Assembly (NCBI RefSeq): GCF_003946605.1
Contig: NZ_RHOQ01000001.1
Location: forward strand, 704,247 to 768,246
DNA length: 64,000 nt
DNA from: Companilactobacillus baiquanensis
GTDB lineage: Bacteria; Bacillota; Bacilli; Lactobacillales; Lactobacillaceae
Direction of reading: 5' to 3'
Each line of letters starts with the position of its first letter. The first letter of the stretch is position 1. Below the pieces are notes generated by a model, which was not told the DNA's origin, searched no databases, and was given only the letters and a program-made list of their open reading frames with translations. Made by a program: the position numbers and the translations under genes. Shown here piece after piece: positions 35,770-43,183 of the stretch.

Positions 35770-35778
35770 ATTATATCA
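35770..35778 (-). promoter_or_regulatory. Extended -10 promoter candidate of the 14-gene operon
   Basis: On the minus strand TG-A-TATAAT (35770-35778) is an extended -10 element about 160 bp before the first gene; the -35 is weak. The leader thus has room for RNA regulation, but I see no recognisable riboswitch. Confidence 0.45.
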
Positions 35779-35784
35779 TTGTCA

Positions 35785-36050
35785 AAAATATTTTAATATA
35801 GTGTAAGCAAAATAATTGACATTTCGTCATTTCTGACCATTATCCCTGAACAACCCTTCATTTAATCAAAACGGATTCTTGCAGGTAGAAAAAATATTAT
35901 TTATCTATATAATTCATATTTCACTATGTGTATATTTTAAATGAACAAATATTATTAATGCTATTCACAAATTATCACTCATATTGACAGTTGTTCATTG
36001 AATTGATATTTTCACAAAATAATCAATATTATGTTGAAAAGCCCATAAAG
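35785..36050. other. Intergenic stretch between the operon promoter and the ssrA promoter
   Basis: AT-rich DNA with no credible gene. It includes a plus-strand TTGACA (35984-35989) with TATTTT 17 bp downstream, a possible second ssrA promoter. Confidence 0.4.
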
Positions 36051-36079
36051 TTGCTAAAAAAGAACAAATTCGTTATTAT
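36051..36079 (+). promoter_or_regulatory. Promoter of ssrA
   Basis: TTGCTA (36051-36056) and TATTAT (36074-36079) are 17 bp apart, ending 15 bp before the mature 5' end of tmRNA. Confidence 0.65.
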
Positions 36080-36094
36080 AGTAGAGAACATTTT

Positions 36095-36459
36095 GGGGAT
36101 GTTCTGGATTCGACATGTGTAGTAGCGTGTAGGCTGCACTTCGGTTTTCGTGTTCCGTAAAAACACACAGTTTATTATAACTGCAAAAAATAATAATTCT
36201 TACGCATTAGCTGCCTAAAAACAGTCTAAGCGTGATCCGTCTGATTTTGCTCAAGGGTCAGAGCCGGGTCTCAAATTAATTGAGCTACGTTTAGCTTGTC
36301 CAGCCTGAACAAGCTAAAAAGAGATTAATCGGGGTTAGCCGCTATGGCTAGCCAGGTTGTGCGGCGTTCATAGTGGCGAAATTTAAAATAGTACAACTAT
36401 GAGTGTAGAAGCTTACATAGCATTATGCTTGGACAGGGGTTCGATTCCCCTCATCTCCA
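36095..36459 (+). ncRNA. ssrA: tmRNA (transfer-messenger RNA)
   Basis: The 5' end GGGGATGTTCTGGATTCGAC and 3' end GGGGTTCGATTCCCCTCATC form the tRNA-like domain; GGGGATG pairs with CATCTCC and the CCA is not encoded. The tag reading frame starts at GCA 36183 and encodes AKNNNSYALAA, ending at TAA 36216-36218. The tag rescues stalled ribosomes and marks the peptide for proteolysis. Several pseudoknot arms are visible between 36219 and 36400. Confidence 0.97.
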
Positions 36460-36471
36460 TTAAGAGACATC

Positions 36472-36520
36472 AGCCAGTTATATTGGAGCTTAAAAGCCTT
36501 GATATTACTGGTTTTTCTAT
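36472..36520 (+). terminator. Terminator of ssrA
   Basis: CCAGTTATAT / ATATTACTGG (one mismatch) closes a loop containing a second small stem and is followed by TTTTTCTATTTTT. Confidence 0.7.
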
Positions 36521-36538
36521 TTTTAAGAATCAATTACA

Positions 36539-36580
36539 ACTTAGTCAAAAGTGGTTTTACTTAGTCAAAACTTAGTCAAT
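36539..36580. repeat. Three copies of ACTTAGTCAA just downstream of ssrA
   Basis: ACTTAGTCAAAA occurs at 36539 and 36559, and ACTTAGTCAAT at 36570, all direct. tmRNA 3' ends are common integration sites, and this may be a scar of a lost integrative element; no integrase remains. Confidence 0.5.
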
Positions 36581-36637
36581 TCGGTATTCAAATGGTAGTA
36601 AGTTACAACAAAATAATTTTCTGGACGGGCACTAGTC

Positions 36638-36664
36638 ATCACATTTTCTGTGATAGCTTTTTTA
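36638..36664 (+). terminator. Terminator-like hairpin in the gene-free zone
   Basis: ATCACA-TTTTC-TGTGAT followed by AGCTTTTTTA. No gene precedes it, so it may be the relic of a deleted transcription unit. Confidence 0.4.
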
Positions 36665-36875
36665 TATCCACTATTGTAATGCTTTAAATATTAACCCTAC
36701 GATATTTTCCGACAATTCAAATGATTAACTATATTGCTTTAGGGCCTGACATAGCTGCCATGTTTGTTTTAAAATGCTAATTTGAGGTTACAACCTCCCT
36801 ATCAAAAAAAGGATGCAACCTTTTTGCATCCCTTTTAGGGTCTCGTATTTATTGAATTTTATAAATTACTTTAAG

Positions 36876-36929
36876 AATTATCTATATCGCTATTCATTTT
36901 CAATTTTTTAATAGATAATTATTAGCGAT
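36876..36929 (+). ncRNA. A-B-A'-B' pseudoknot-capable leader, copy 1
   Basis: AATTATCTAT (36876-36885) pairs with ATAGATAATT (36911-36920), and ATCGCTA (36886-36892) pairs with TAGCGAT (36923-36929). The order A-B-A'-B' is an H-type pseudoknot. Copy 2 keeps all pairings, with one C-to-T change giving a G-U wobble. Confidence 0.55.
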
Positions 36930-37014
36930 AGCAAGTTAATGGCGGTGGCTAACTTCAAGAATATTTGAGGTGATGCCTATGATTAATAATGTGTTACCTC
37001 TCGAAAGGATAACC

Positions 37015-37098
37015 ATGAGTATTTATCAGGTTTTAACGTTGATGATCTCTTTTGCAACGTTAGTTGTTATAATACTCGATTTTAATCAAAAAAAATAA
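37015..37098 (+). CDS. Small hydrophobic toxin peptide, Hol_Tox/TxpA-BsrG type
   Basis: The 27-residue peptide MSIYQVLTLMISFATLVVII-LDFNQKK has one membrane helix and a lysine tail. It matches the M-S/T-x-Y-x-x-L-x-x-M-x-x-F pattern of putative holin-like and TxpA/BsrG type I toxins, which insert in the host membrane. RBS AAAGGA lies 6 nt before ATG 37015. An in-frame upstream ATG at 36979 with GAGGTGA would give a 39-residue form; I prefer the short form because it matches family length and start. Confidence 0.75.
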   Translation: MSIYQVLTLMISFATLVVIILDFNQKK

Positions 37099-37305
37099 CC
37101 GTCTAAACTTTTGGAGTAGTTTACGGTTATTAATTAACTTTTAAACAACAGCCACCGTCTTAAACGGGCTATCTGGGGGATGTTCATAGCATCCCTCTTT
37201 TTTATTACACTGATATTGTATCACGTTAACATGAATACATCTATCGAACAAACATACTTAGTATGTTCAATCACTAAAACTAATATTAATTAAAATTCTT
37301 CACAA

Positions 37306-37413
37306 CTTTTTGTGGCTCTAAGTCAAAAAAACACATCATTTCTGATGTGATAAATGGGCTAAAAAGTCTCACAAATACGATTTGACTTAGAGCCGATATG
37401 ACTGGCTTTTTGT
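37306..37413. mobile_element. 92-bp MITE-like element with 8-bp target duplication
   Basis: The insert 37314-37405 is flanked by direct repeats CTTTTTGT (37306-37313 and 37406-37413). It contains a perfect 14-bp inverted repeat GGCTCTAAGTCAAA (37314-37327) / TTTGACTTAGAGCC (37381-37394). The second cassette copy has the uninterrupted site, with one CTTTTTGT near 37993. The GGCTCT terminus and 8-bp duplication suggest an ISL3-family derivative. Eleven bases lie between the right inverted repeat and the duplication. Confidence 0.75.
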
Positions 37414-37542
37414 TTAAATTGATAATTTTAAGTATTGTATAATAACATTTTTTTGGTAATCAATTAGATCAAAAAAAGGGATACAACCTTTTGTATCCCT
37501 TTTATGGCCTCAGATTCATCGGATTTTATAAATTACCTTAAG

Positions 37543-37596
37543 AATTATCTATATTGCTATTCATTTTCAATTTTTTAATAGATAATTATTAGCGAT
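37543..37596 (+). ncRNA. A-B-A'-B' pseudoknot-capable leader, copy 2
   Basis: AATTATCTAT (37543-37552) pairs with ATAGATAATT (37578-37587); ATTGCTA (37553-37559) pairs with TAGCGAT (37590-37596) using one G-U pair. Confidence 0.5.
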
Positions 37597-37690
37597 AGCA
37601 AGTTAATGGCGGTGGCTACAACTTTAAAGGCGGTGATGTTTATGGTCTTCTTACTGTAAGTTATTCATATCCTATGAAAGGAGTAGCATT

Positions 37691-37780
37691 TTGTCTGTTT
37701 CAGACGCTTTGAATCTTATGTTAACGTTCGGTATATTTCTAATTGCCCTGTTATCATACATTCATAGTGATAAGAAATGA
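37691..37780 (+). CDS. Small hydrophobic toxin peptide, second variant
   Basis: A 29-residue peptide from TTG 37691 (AAAGGAG 7 nt upstream): MSVSDALNLMLTFGIFLIAL then LSYIHSDKK. It has the same family pattern and lysine tail as the copy-1 peptide but differs in most helix residues. A short leader peptide (MFMVFLL) precedes it and stops at its own TAA, in place of the in-frame leader of copy 1. Confidence 0.72.
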   Translation: MSVSDALNLMLTFGIFLIALLSYIHSDKK

Positions 37781-37990
37781 GCAAAAAAAATAACCGTCTA
37801 ACTTTGGCGAGTTACGGTTATTTAATAACTTAATTAATCTAATATAGCCACCGTCTTAAACGGGCTATCTGGGGGATGTTCACAGCATCCCTCTTTTTTA
37901 TTACACTGATATTGTATCACGTTACTATGAATACATCTATCGAACAAACATATTAGTATATTCAATAACTAATACTAACTAAAATTCTTT

Positions 37991-38210
37991 ACAACTTTTT
38001 GTTTAGAAATGATTTTCTGCCCTCTTATCTGCATCTATCAATATATTTTGTATTTCTCTAATATCCTCATACATTTCAATATTAATATTAATCTCCACTA
38101 AGTAAAAAAAACAATTTCTCCTATAATATACAAATTATTAATGATTAGAATATATTTATAGACATCATCAAAATTTAAGTGTATTGTTTGTCTTAATGTT
38201 TTTAATAAGA
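37991..38210. other. Gene-free AT-rich stretch
   Basis: No credible ORF or RNA is visible between the second toxin cassette and the hairpin before the MFS gene. Confidence 0.4.
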
Positions 38211-38253
38211 AAACCGATAATCGAGCGATGAACTCGAATTATCGGTTTTTATT
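38211..38253 (+). terminator. Terminator-like hairpin in the leader of the MFS gene
   Basis: AAACCGATAAT / ATTATCGGTTT stem closing CGAGCGATGAACTCG, followed by TTTTATTCT, 35 bp before the MFS start. With no gene upstream, it is either an attenuator of the pump gene or the end of an unseen small RNA. Confidence 0.6.
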
Positions 38254-38286
38254 CTGAATTTTAATAAATCATGAGGGAGGTAAAAT

Positions 38287-39474
38287 ATGGGGAAAAATAA
38301 AAGATCCATTTATATCTTAGTATTCAGTAACTTTTTAATCTGTTTAGGAATTGGTTTGGTAATACCCGTCACACCGTTTATCAAAAACGAATTCCATTAT
38401 ACGACATCTGACATGGGACTAATGACTTCACTATTTGCTTTTGCACAATTCATTGCTTCACCAATTGTTGGAAAATTATCAGATAGAGTTGGACGCAAGC
38501 CTGTCATTGCAATTGGTTTAGGAGTCTACATGATTTCTGAATTTATCTTTGCCATTGCAACTTCACTACCAATTTTTAATTTATCAAGAATCATCGGTGG
38601 TATTTCTGCCGCCATGGTAATTCCGACTTCAATGGCGCTTGGTGCTGATTTAACTGATTTGAAAAATCGTGCCAAAGTTATCGGATGGTTATCAGCTGCC
38701 TTTAGTGGCGGATTGATCTTGGGTCCTGGTCTTGGTGGCATGTTAGCCAATATCGATTATAAAACACCATTTTGGGTTGCCGGTGTTATGGGATTAATAA
38801 GTGCTTTATTTACGCAATTCTTCCTTAAAGAAGACGATAAAACTCGTGAAATAGAGCAAGAAGAACAAGCTCGAGAAAAACAAAAAGGTATTTCTTCAAT
38901 CAGAGCCATTTTAACTGCACCTATGGTCATGCTCTTTGCTATGATCCTAGTCGCATCATTTGGTCTACAAGGATTTGAAAGTATTTATAGTATCTACGTC
39001 AATCAAGTTTTCAATTTTGGATTGGGAACAATCGCCTTAGTATTAACCTTAAATGGAATCATTTCTCTTATTTTACAAGTGACCGCCTTCAACTGGATCA
39101 TCGTTAAAATTGGTGAAATGAATTTGATCAGTTGGTGCTTTTTACTTAGTGCTGTCTGCGTTTTTTGGATCACACAAGCACATACAAAAATAGAAGTGAT
39201 CGTCGCTACTTTGATCATCTTCTCTGCCTTTGATTTATTGAGACCCGCTATCACTACTTTACTTACTAAATCTAGTGAAAGTAACCAAGGATTAATCAAC
39301 GGTATGAATATGTCATTGACTAGTATCGGTAATATTATCGGACCTTTGATGTCCGGTGCTTTAATGGATTGGAATACACATTATCCATATATCGTAGCGG
39401 CAATCATATTAGCAATTTCATATTTGTTTACTTTAGTCGTAAAGAGATTTCCAATTATTCCAAAAAAAGCTTAA
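38287..39474 (+). CDS. MFS multidrug-type efflux transporter
   Basis: A 395-residue, 12-helix major facilitator protein. Motif A GKLSDRVGRKP follows helix 2, and motif C-like SGGLILGPGLGGML in helix 5 marks drug/proton antiporters. A central charged loop (EDDKTREIEQEEQAREKQK) lies near residue 190. GGGAGG precedes ATG 38287. The leader contains a terminator-like hairpin, so attenuation is possible. Confidence 0.88.
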   Translation: MGKNKRSIYILVFSNFLICLGIGLVIPVTPFIKNEFHYTTSDMGLMTSLFAFAQFIASPIVGKLSDRVGRKPVIAIGLGVYMISEFIFAIATSLPIFNLSRIIGGISAAMVIPTSMALGADLTDLKNRAKVIGWLSAAFSGGLILGPGLGGMLANIDYKTPFWVAGVMGLISALFTQFFLKEDDKTREIEQEEQAREKQKGISSIRAILTAPMVMLFAMILVASFGLQGFESIYSIYVNQVFNFGLGTIALVLTLNGIISLILQVTAFNWIIVKIGEMNLISWCFLLSAVCVFWITQAHTKIEVIVATLIIFSAFDLLRPAITTLLTKSSESNQGLINGMNMSLTSIGNIIGPLMSGALMDWNTHYPYIVAAIILAISYLFTLVVKRFPIIPKKA

Positions 39475-39487
39475 AAAATTATTATTA

Positions 39488-39536
39488 AAAGAAATCCCCA
39501 AATTATACAGTATGTATAATTCAGGGATTTTTTTTA
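39488..39536 (+). terminator. Terminator of the MFS gene
   Basis: AATCCCCAAATTATACA / TGTATAATTCAGGGATT stem with TTTTTTTT tail. Confidence 0.85.
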
Positions 39537-39626
39537 TGGATTTTATTAAACTAGACCGGCCCCTTTAATTTCCATCAAATAATCCTATAATAAGGTACTT
39601 GAGGACAAGATAAGGATGATGATTGA

Positions 39627-40607
39627 ATGAATACATTAACTAAGCATTTTTTACAAGAGACTAAACAGCAAAATATCATTCAGCAAAGAGAAATTAAAAA
39701 TTTGAAAAATTCTAAAAACTCACTTTGGATGAATGTATTAATCTACATTATTATAACAATTGTTGAATATTGGCTATCAATAATTGGTCATTCACAAGCC
39801 TTGCGTGCTGATGCTTTTAATAATTTATCAGGAGTGATCTCAACCGTTATTTTAATTATCGGAATCTTTGAAGCCACAAATATTGACGATGATGATTTTA
39901 TTGGTAAACCTCTTTCAAAAAAATACGGTCGCAGTAAAAATGCATTACAATTGTCCAGATTTAGATTGGAAACTATATTCACTTTAATAACTAGTTTTGT
40001 CATCGTTATAATTGCGCTACAAATTATTTTCCAAAGCAGTGTCAGTTTATTTCATATAAATGGTAAAGAGATACCGAATCTAACCTCTGCTGTTGGTGCG
40101 GCAATCGCAACCTTAATGATGCTGATCGTCTGATTTTTGAATCGTCATAACGGCAAGAAGTATAACAGCACTTCTCTTTTAGCAGCTTCAAAAGATAGCC
40201 TTGGCGATGTTGTTACTAGTTTAGGAACAATGATAACCGTTTTGCTATCATATTTTCTAAAATTACCTTGGATCGATAGCGTGGTTAGTATCGCCATTGG
40301 CCTATTTATTCTTTGGTCAGGATTAACAATATTTCAAGAATGTACTTTGAATTTAGCTGACTATGTTGACCCTACTTTAGAGCACAATATGACAGAAGAG
40401 ATTTCTAAAATAAAGGGTGTCAATAAAGTTTCTGATCTACGTAGCCGTTACAATGGAAATATTTTTATCGTTGATATCTTTATTATGGTTGATCCAAATA
40501 AAACCGCTCTGGAACTATATAGTTTAGATGAAAAAATTGAAAATAAACTACAAAAGAAATTTAATGTTTTTGATACAACAATCACCGTAATCCCAGACTC
40601 TAATTAA
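39627..40607 (+). pseudogene. Cation diffusion facilitator transporter, interrupted by TGA
   Basis: One continuous frame encodes a CDF family divalent-metal/proton antiporter. The N-terminal part has helices and GHSQALRADAFNNLSGVIST, where the HxxxD-type metal site is expected. It ends in ATLMMLIV, then TGA (40131-40133), then resumes in the same frame with NRHNGKKYNSTSLLAASKDS, SLGDVVTSLGTM and a C-terminal cytosolic domain. A single change (for example TGG to TGA) explains the interruption. TTG at 40137 could restart translation but has no good RBS. Confidence 0.82.
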
Positions 40608-41728
40608 ATAATAAAAGCTTTATACGCTGTGTAACCAACATCTTCTAGCAATTTGGGTGTGGATTCGATTGCTTCTGATAACGACATCGGGCTAGTGGTG
40701 GTAGATAAGACCAGATTGATCCCACTTTTATAGACATCTTCTATATTTGATCCGATACTACCAGCAACTGCGATTACTGGTAAATTGAATTTTTTAGCCA
40801 ATTTGGCAACTCCAATTGGAACTTTTCCCATCAAAGATTGCCCATCGATTTGACCTTCTCCAGTTATGACTAAATCAACTTTTTTCATTGGTTGATTTAA
40901 ATGGATTATATTCATGATCGTATCAATTCCCGATTCAATTTTGGCGTTGCAAAATGACATTAGTCCGAATCCTATTCCACCAGCGGCGCCTGCACCAGGA
41001 ACTTTGGAGAAATCATGTCCTAAAAATTTTGATGTTTTATCTGCTAAATTTGCCAAATTTCTATCTAATAATTTAACTTGTTCAACGCTTGCACCCTTTT
41101 GAGGTCCAAAAATAAAACTGGCACCATTTTTACCTATTAAGGGATTTTTTACATCAGATAAAGCTACAATTTCAACTTTATTTAACCTTTTATCTAGATT
41201 AGAATCATCAATTTTAATTAATTTATCCAAACTACCGCCACCAAAAGGTAATTCTTGTTCAAATTTGTCTAAAAATTTCATCCCAAGAGCTTGCGCCATG
41301 CCTAATCCGCCATCATTAGTGGCACTACCGCCTAAGCCAATATATATTTTGTTAACACCCGCATCTAAGGCTAATTTAATGAGTTCTCCTACACCATATG
41401 TGGTTGTTTTTAAGGGATTTAATCTGTCACTTATTAACGTGATTCCACTAGTTTCAGCTACTTCAATAATTGCAGTTTTATTTTCAACTATCCCCCAATT
41501 AGCGGAAACTTTTTCTCCCAGTGGACCAGTAACTGTGGATTTTATAAATTTACCCTTTAATGCGTCAGTAATACTTAAAACAGTCCCTTCACCACCGTCA
41601 GCAACTCCATATTTATAGACTTTTGCTAAGGGATCAGCTTTTTTAATACCTTTTTCTAAATAATTTCCAACTTCCAATGAAGTCGCACTACCTTTAAAAG
41701 AATCAGATGCAATTAAGACTTTGGTCAT
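40604..41728 (-). CDS. glxK: Glycerate kinase
   Basis: A 374-residue GckA/GlxK-type glycerate kinase. VLIASDSFKGSATSLEVGN, KVYKYGVADGGEGTV, LGGSATNDGGLGMAQALG and VITGEGQIDGQSLMGKVP are the family motifs. It phosphorylates D-glycerate for entry into glycolysis. Its stop overlaps the stop of the convergent CDF gene by two bases. No glyoxylate or glucarate genes are near. Confidence 0.93.
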   Translation of the reverse strand: MTKVLIASDSFKGSATSLEVGNYLEKGIKKADPLAKVYKYGVADGGEGTVLSITDALKGKFIKSTVTGPLGEKVSANWGIVENKTAIIEVAETSGITLISDRLNPLKTTTYGVGELIKLALDAGVNKIYIGLGGSATNDGGLGMAQALGMKFLDKFEQELPFGGGSLDKLIKIDDSNLDKRLNKVEIVALSDVKNPLIGKNGASFIFGPQKGASVEQVKLLDRNLANLADKTSKFLGHDFSKVPGAGAAGGIGFGLMSFCNAKIESGIDTIMNIIHLNQPMKKVDLVITGEGQIDGQSLMGKVPIGVAKLAKKFNLPVIAVAGSIGSNIEDVYKSGINLVLSTTTSPMSLSEAIESTPKLLEDVGYTAYKAFII

Positions 41729-41849
41729 AAAATTCCCCTTCTATGTAAATTCTTCATTAATAATCTAGCATAGTAAAAAATTTAAGTAAATTAGACTATG
41801 TGATAAGCTGTACAAAGATCACAGTTACAAGGAACAAGGAGGAACAATT

Positions 41850-42695
41850 ATGAGACAGATTAGTTTTAATCAGCAAGATACATCTGCTATTGGCCTGGGA
41901 ACTTGGCGAATGGGTGAAGGTAATGCTGCTAAAAATGATGAAGAACTTAAAACAATTCAATATGCTTTAAATAACGGTGTAACACTTTTAGATACAGCCG
42001 AAATATATGGTGACGGACAATCAGAGACTCTCATTGGAAAAGCCATTAAGGGATTTAATCGTTCCGATTTTCAAATCATTTCAAAGTTTGCTCCGAATCA
42101 CGCCACTCCTAAATTAATGAAAAAAAGTTTGGAAAACAGTCTTAAACGCCTACAAACTGACTATTTGGATTTATATTTACTACATTGGCGTGGATCTACT
42201 CCTTTAGAAGAAACGATCCAAGGATTACAAGAAGTACAAAAAGCAGGTTACATTAAAAATTGGGGAGTTTCCAATTTTGACATTGCTGATTTAGAGGAAT
42301 TGAGTAAACTTCCTGGTGGCTCAGATTGTCGTGTCAACGAAGATTTGTACAATGTTGGCAGTCGCGGAATCGAATACTCAATTCTACCTTGGCAAAAAGA
42401 AAATAATATGTCATTGGTTGGTTACTCGCCTTTTGGATCAGATGGTGGAGACTATTTAACAATTAAACCAGTCTTAAAAGATTTAGCTAAGCAAAAAAAT
42501 GTTTCTGTTTATCAACTTCTATTAGCTTGGGTCATTAGAAATCGTGATCTCTTGAGTATCCCTAAATCAAGCTCTGTCGAACATCTAAAAGCTAATATGG
42601 CAGCAACAGATATTGAATTTACTGCTGACGAACTAGAATTAATCGATTCACAGTATCCAAGACCAAATAAAAAAACACAACTTGAAGTCATTTAA
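41850..42695 (+). CDS. Aldo/keto reductase
   Basis: A 281-residue aldo-keto reductase with Asp and Tyr in LLDTAEIYGDG, Lys in IISKFAP and His in LYLLHWRG. The cofactor motif is SIPKSSSVEHLKAN. It differs from the pair at 6.1-7.8 kb and is closer to the YeaE/2,5-diketogluconate reductase-like branch. RBS AAGGAGGAAC precedes ATG 41850. It is alone in its transcription unit. Confidence 0.9.
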   Translation: MRQISFNQQDTSAIGLGTWRMGEGNAAKNDEELKTIQYALNNGVTLLDTAEIYGDGQSETLIGKAIKGFNRSDFQIISKFAPNHATPKLMKKSLENSLKRLQTDYLDLYLLHWRGSTPLEETIQGLQEVQKAGYIKNWGVSNFDIADLEELSKLPGGSDCRVNEDLYNVGSRGIEYSILPWQKENNMSLVGYSPFGSDGGDYLTIKPVLKDLAKQKNVSVYQLLLAWVIRNRDLLSIPKSSSVEHLKANMAATDIEFTADELELIDSQYPRPNKKTQLEVI

Positions 42696-42725
42696 ATAAT
42701 TTGTTATTGTTATTTGAAATATGAA

Positions 42726-42810
42726 ACACCGCCGGGTGTATAAAAAAAAGAGTGCTCTTAACAATTCCATTAGGCCAATGAAGGAATTGCTAGGGGTACT
42801 CTATTTTTTT
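42726..42810 (+). promoter_or_regulatory. Probable guanidine riboswitch/attenuator (guanidine-IV-like)
   Basis: Hairpin 1 is ACACC-GCCG-GGTGT (42726-42739). Hairpin 2 has a 9-bp outer stem AGAGTGCTC / GGGTACTCT (42749-42757 with 42794-42802), an inner stem CAATTCC / GGAATTG and loop AGGCC. Seven Ts follow directly before the RBS. The loops contain complementary GCC and GGC, allowing a kissing interaction. The downstream gene is a Gdx-type exporter. Class assignment rests on context and topology only. Confidence 0.55.
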
Positions 42811-42823
42811 GGAGGAAAATATT

Positions 42824-43144
42824 ATGAATTGGATCTACCTAATAACTGCCGGATTATTTGAAATAGTTTGGGCAACCACGATGAAACTTAGCCATGGATT
42901 TAGTAAATTAAATTTTACTGTCTTAACTATTATCGGAATGATAGCTAGCTTCATCCTTTTAGCCCAAGCTACTAAAAGTCTTCCTTTAAGTATCGCCTAC
43001 CCTATTTGGACTGGAGTTGGAGCTGTTGGCTCAATTATTGTAGGCGTTGTATTTTTCGGGGACAAAATTTCAATATTAACTTGGCTATTCATCATTTTAC
43101 TTTTAATTAGCATTATTGGCATAAAGTTTACTACTAAAGGCTAA
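42824..43144 (+). CDS. gdx: SMR-family guanidinium-type exporter
   Basis: A 106-residue four-helix small multidrug resistance protein starting at ATG 42824, 8 nt after GGAGG. AGLFEIVWATTMKLSHGF contains the essential membrane Glu and the Lys-His-Gly-Phe pattern of the SugE/Gdx subtype, and SIAYPIWTGVGAVGS is the Gdx-type helix-3 motif. It should exchange guanidinium for protons. No second SMR subunit is adjacent, consistent with homodimeric Gdx. Confidence 0.85.
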   Translation: MNWIYLITAGLFEIVWATTMKLSHGFSKLNFTVLTIIGMIASFILLAQATKSLPLSIAYPIWTGVGAVGSIIVGVVFFGDKISILTWLFIILLLISIIGIKFTTKG

Positions 43145-43183
43145 CTTGTTAAAATATGTTTAAACATATATTAGAAGGAAAAT

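Larger units (their letters stand above)
36806..37260 (+). other. Type I toxin-antitoxin-like cassette, copy 1
   Basis: The cassette has a fixed order. A hairpin with minus-strand T tract (36807-36833) comes first, then a pseudoknot-capable leader (36876-36929), GGCGGTGGCT (36941-36950), a toxin ORF, and a terminator-like stem over the toxin stop. AGCCACCGTC (37150-37159) and a plus-strand terminator (37177-37206) follow. A minus-strand extended -10 TG-A-TACAAT near 37220 could drive an antisense RNA. Flanks are strongly similar to copy 2 at 37468-37990, while the toxin ORF differs. Confidence 0.75.
37468..37990 (+). other. Type I toxin-antitoxin-like cassette, copy 2
   Basis: Same order as copy 1: hairpin GGGATACAA / TTGTATCCC, pseudoknot-capable leader (37543-37596), GGCGGTGGCT (37608-37617), toxin ORF, stem AATAACCGT.. 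/ ACGGTTATT (37788-37823), AGCCACCGTC (37846-37855), and GGGATGTTCACAGCATCCC with T tract. The minus-strand extended -10 is conserved near 37915. The first hairpin differs from copy 1 by paired changes. Confidence 0.75.

Noticed and set aside
36420..36459. tRNA gene
   Set aside because: The T-arm and acceptor belong to the tmRNA tRNA-like domain; no complete cloverleaf is present.
36973..37098. Forty-residue form of the first toxin starting at ATG 36973
   Set aside because: That ATG is only 2 nt from its GAGG; the ATG at 37015 has proper spacing and matches the family start, though ATG 36979 remains possible.
39627..40607. Two separate CDF genes
   Set aside because: Both parts are in the same frame, each lacks half of one CDF protein, and the second part has no RBS; one gene with a nonsense codon is simpler.
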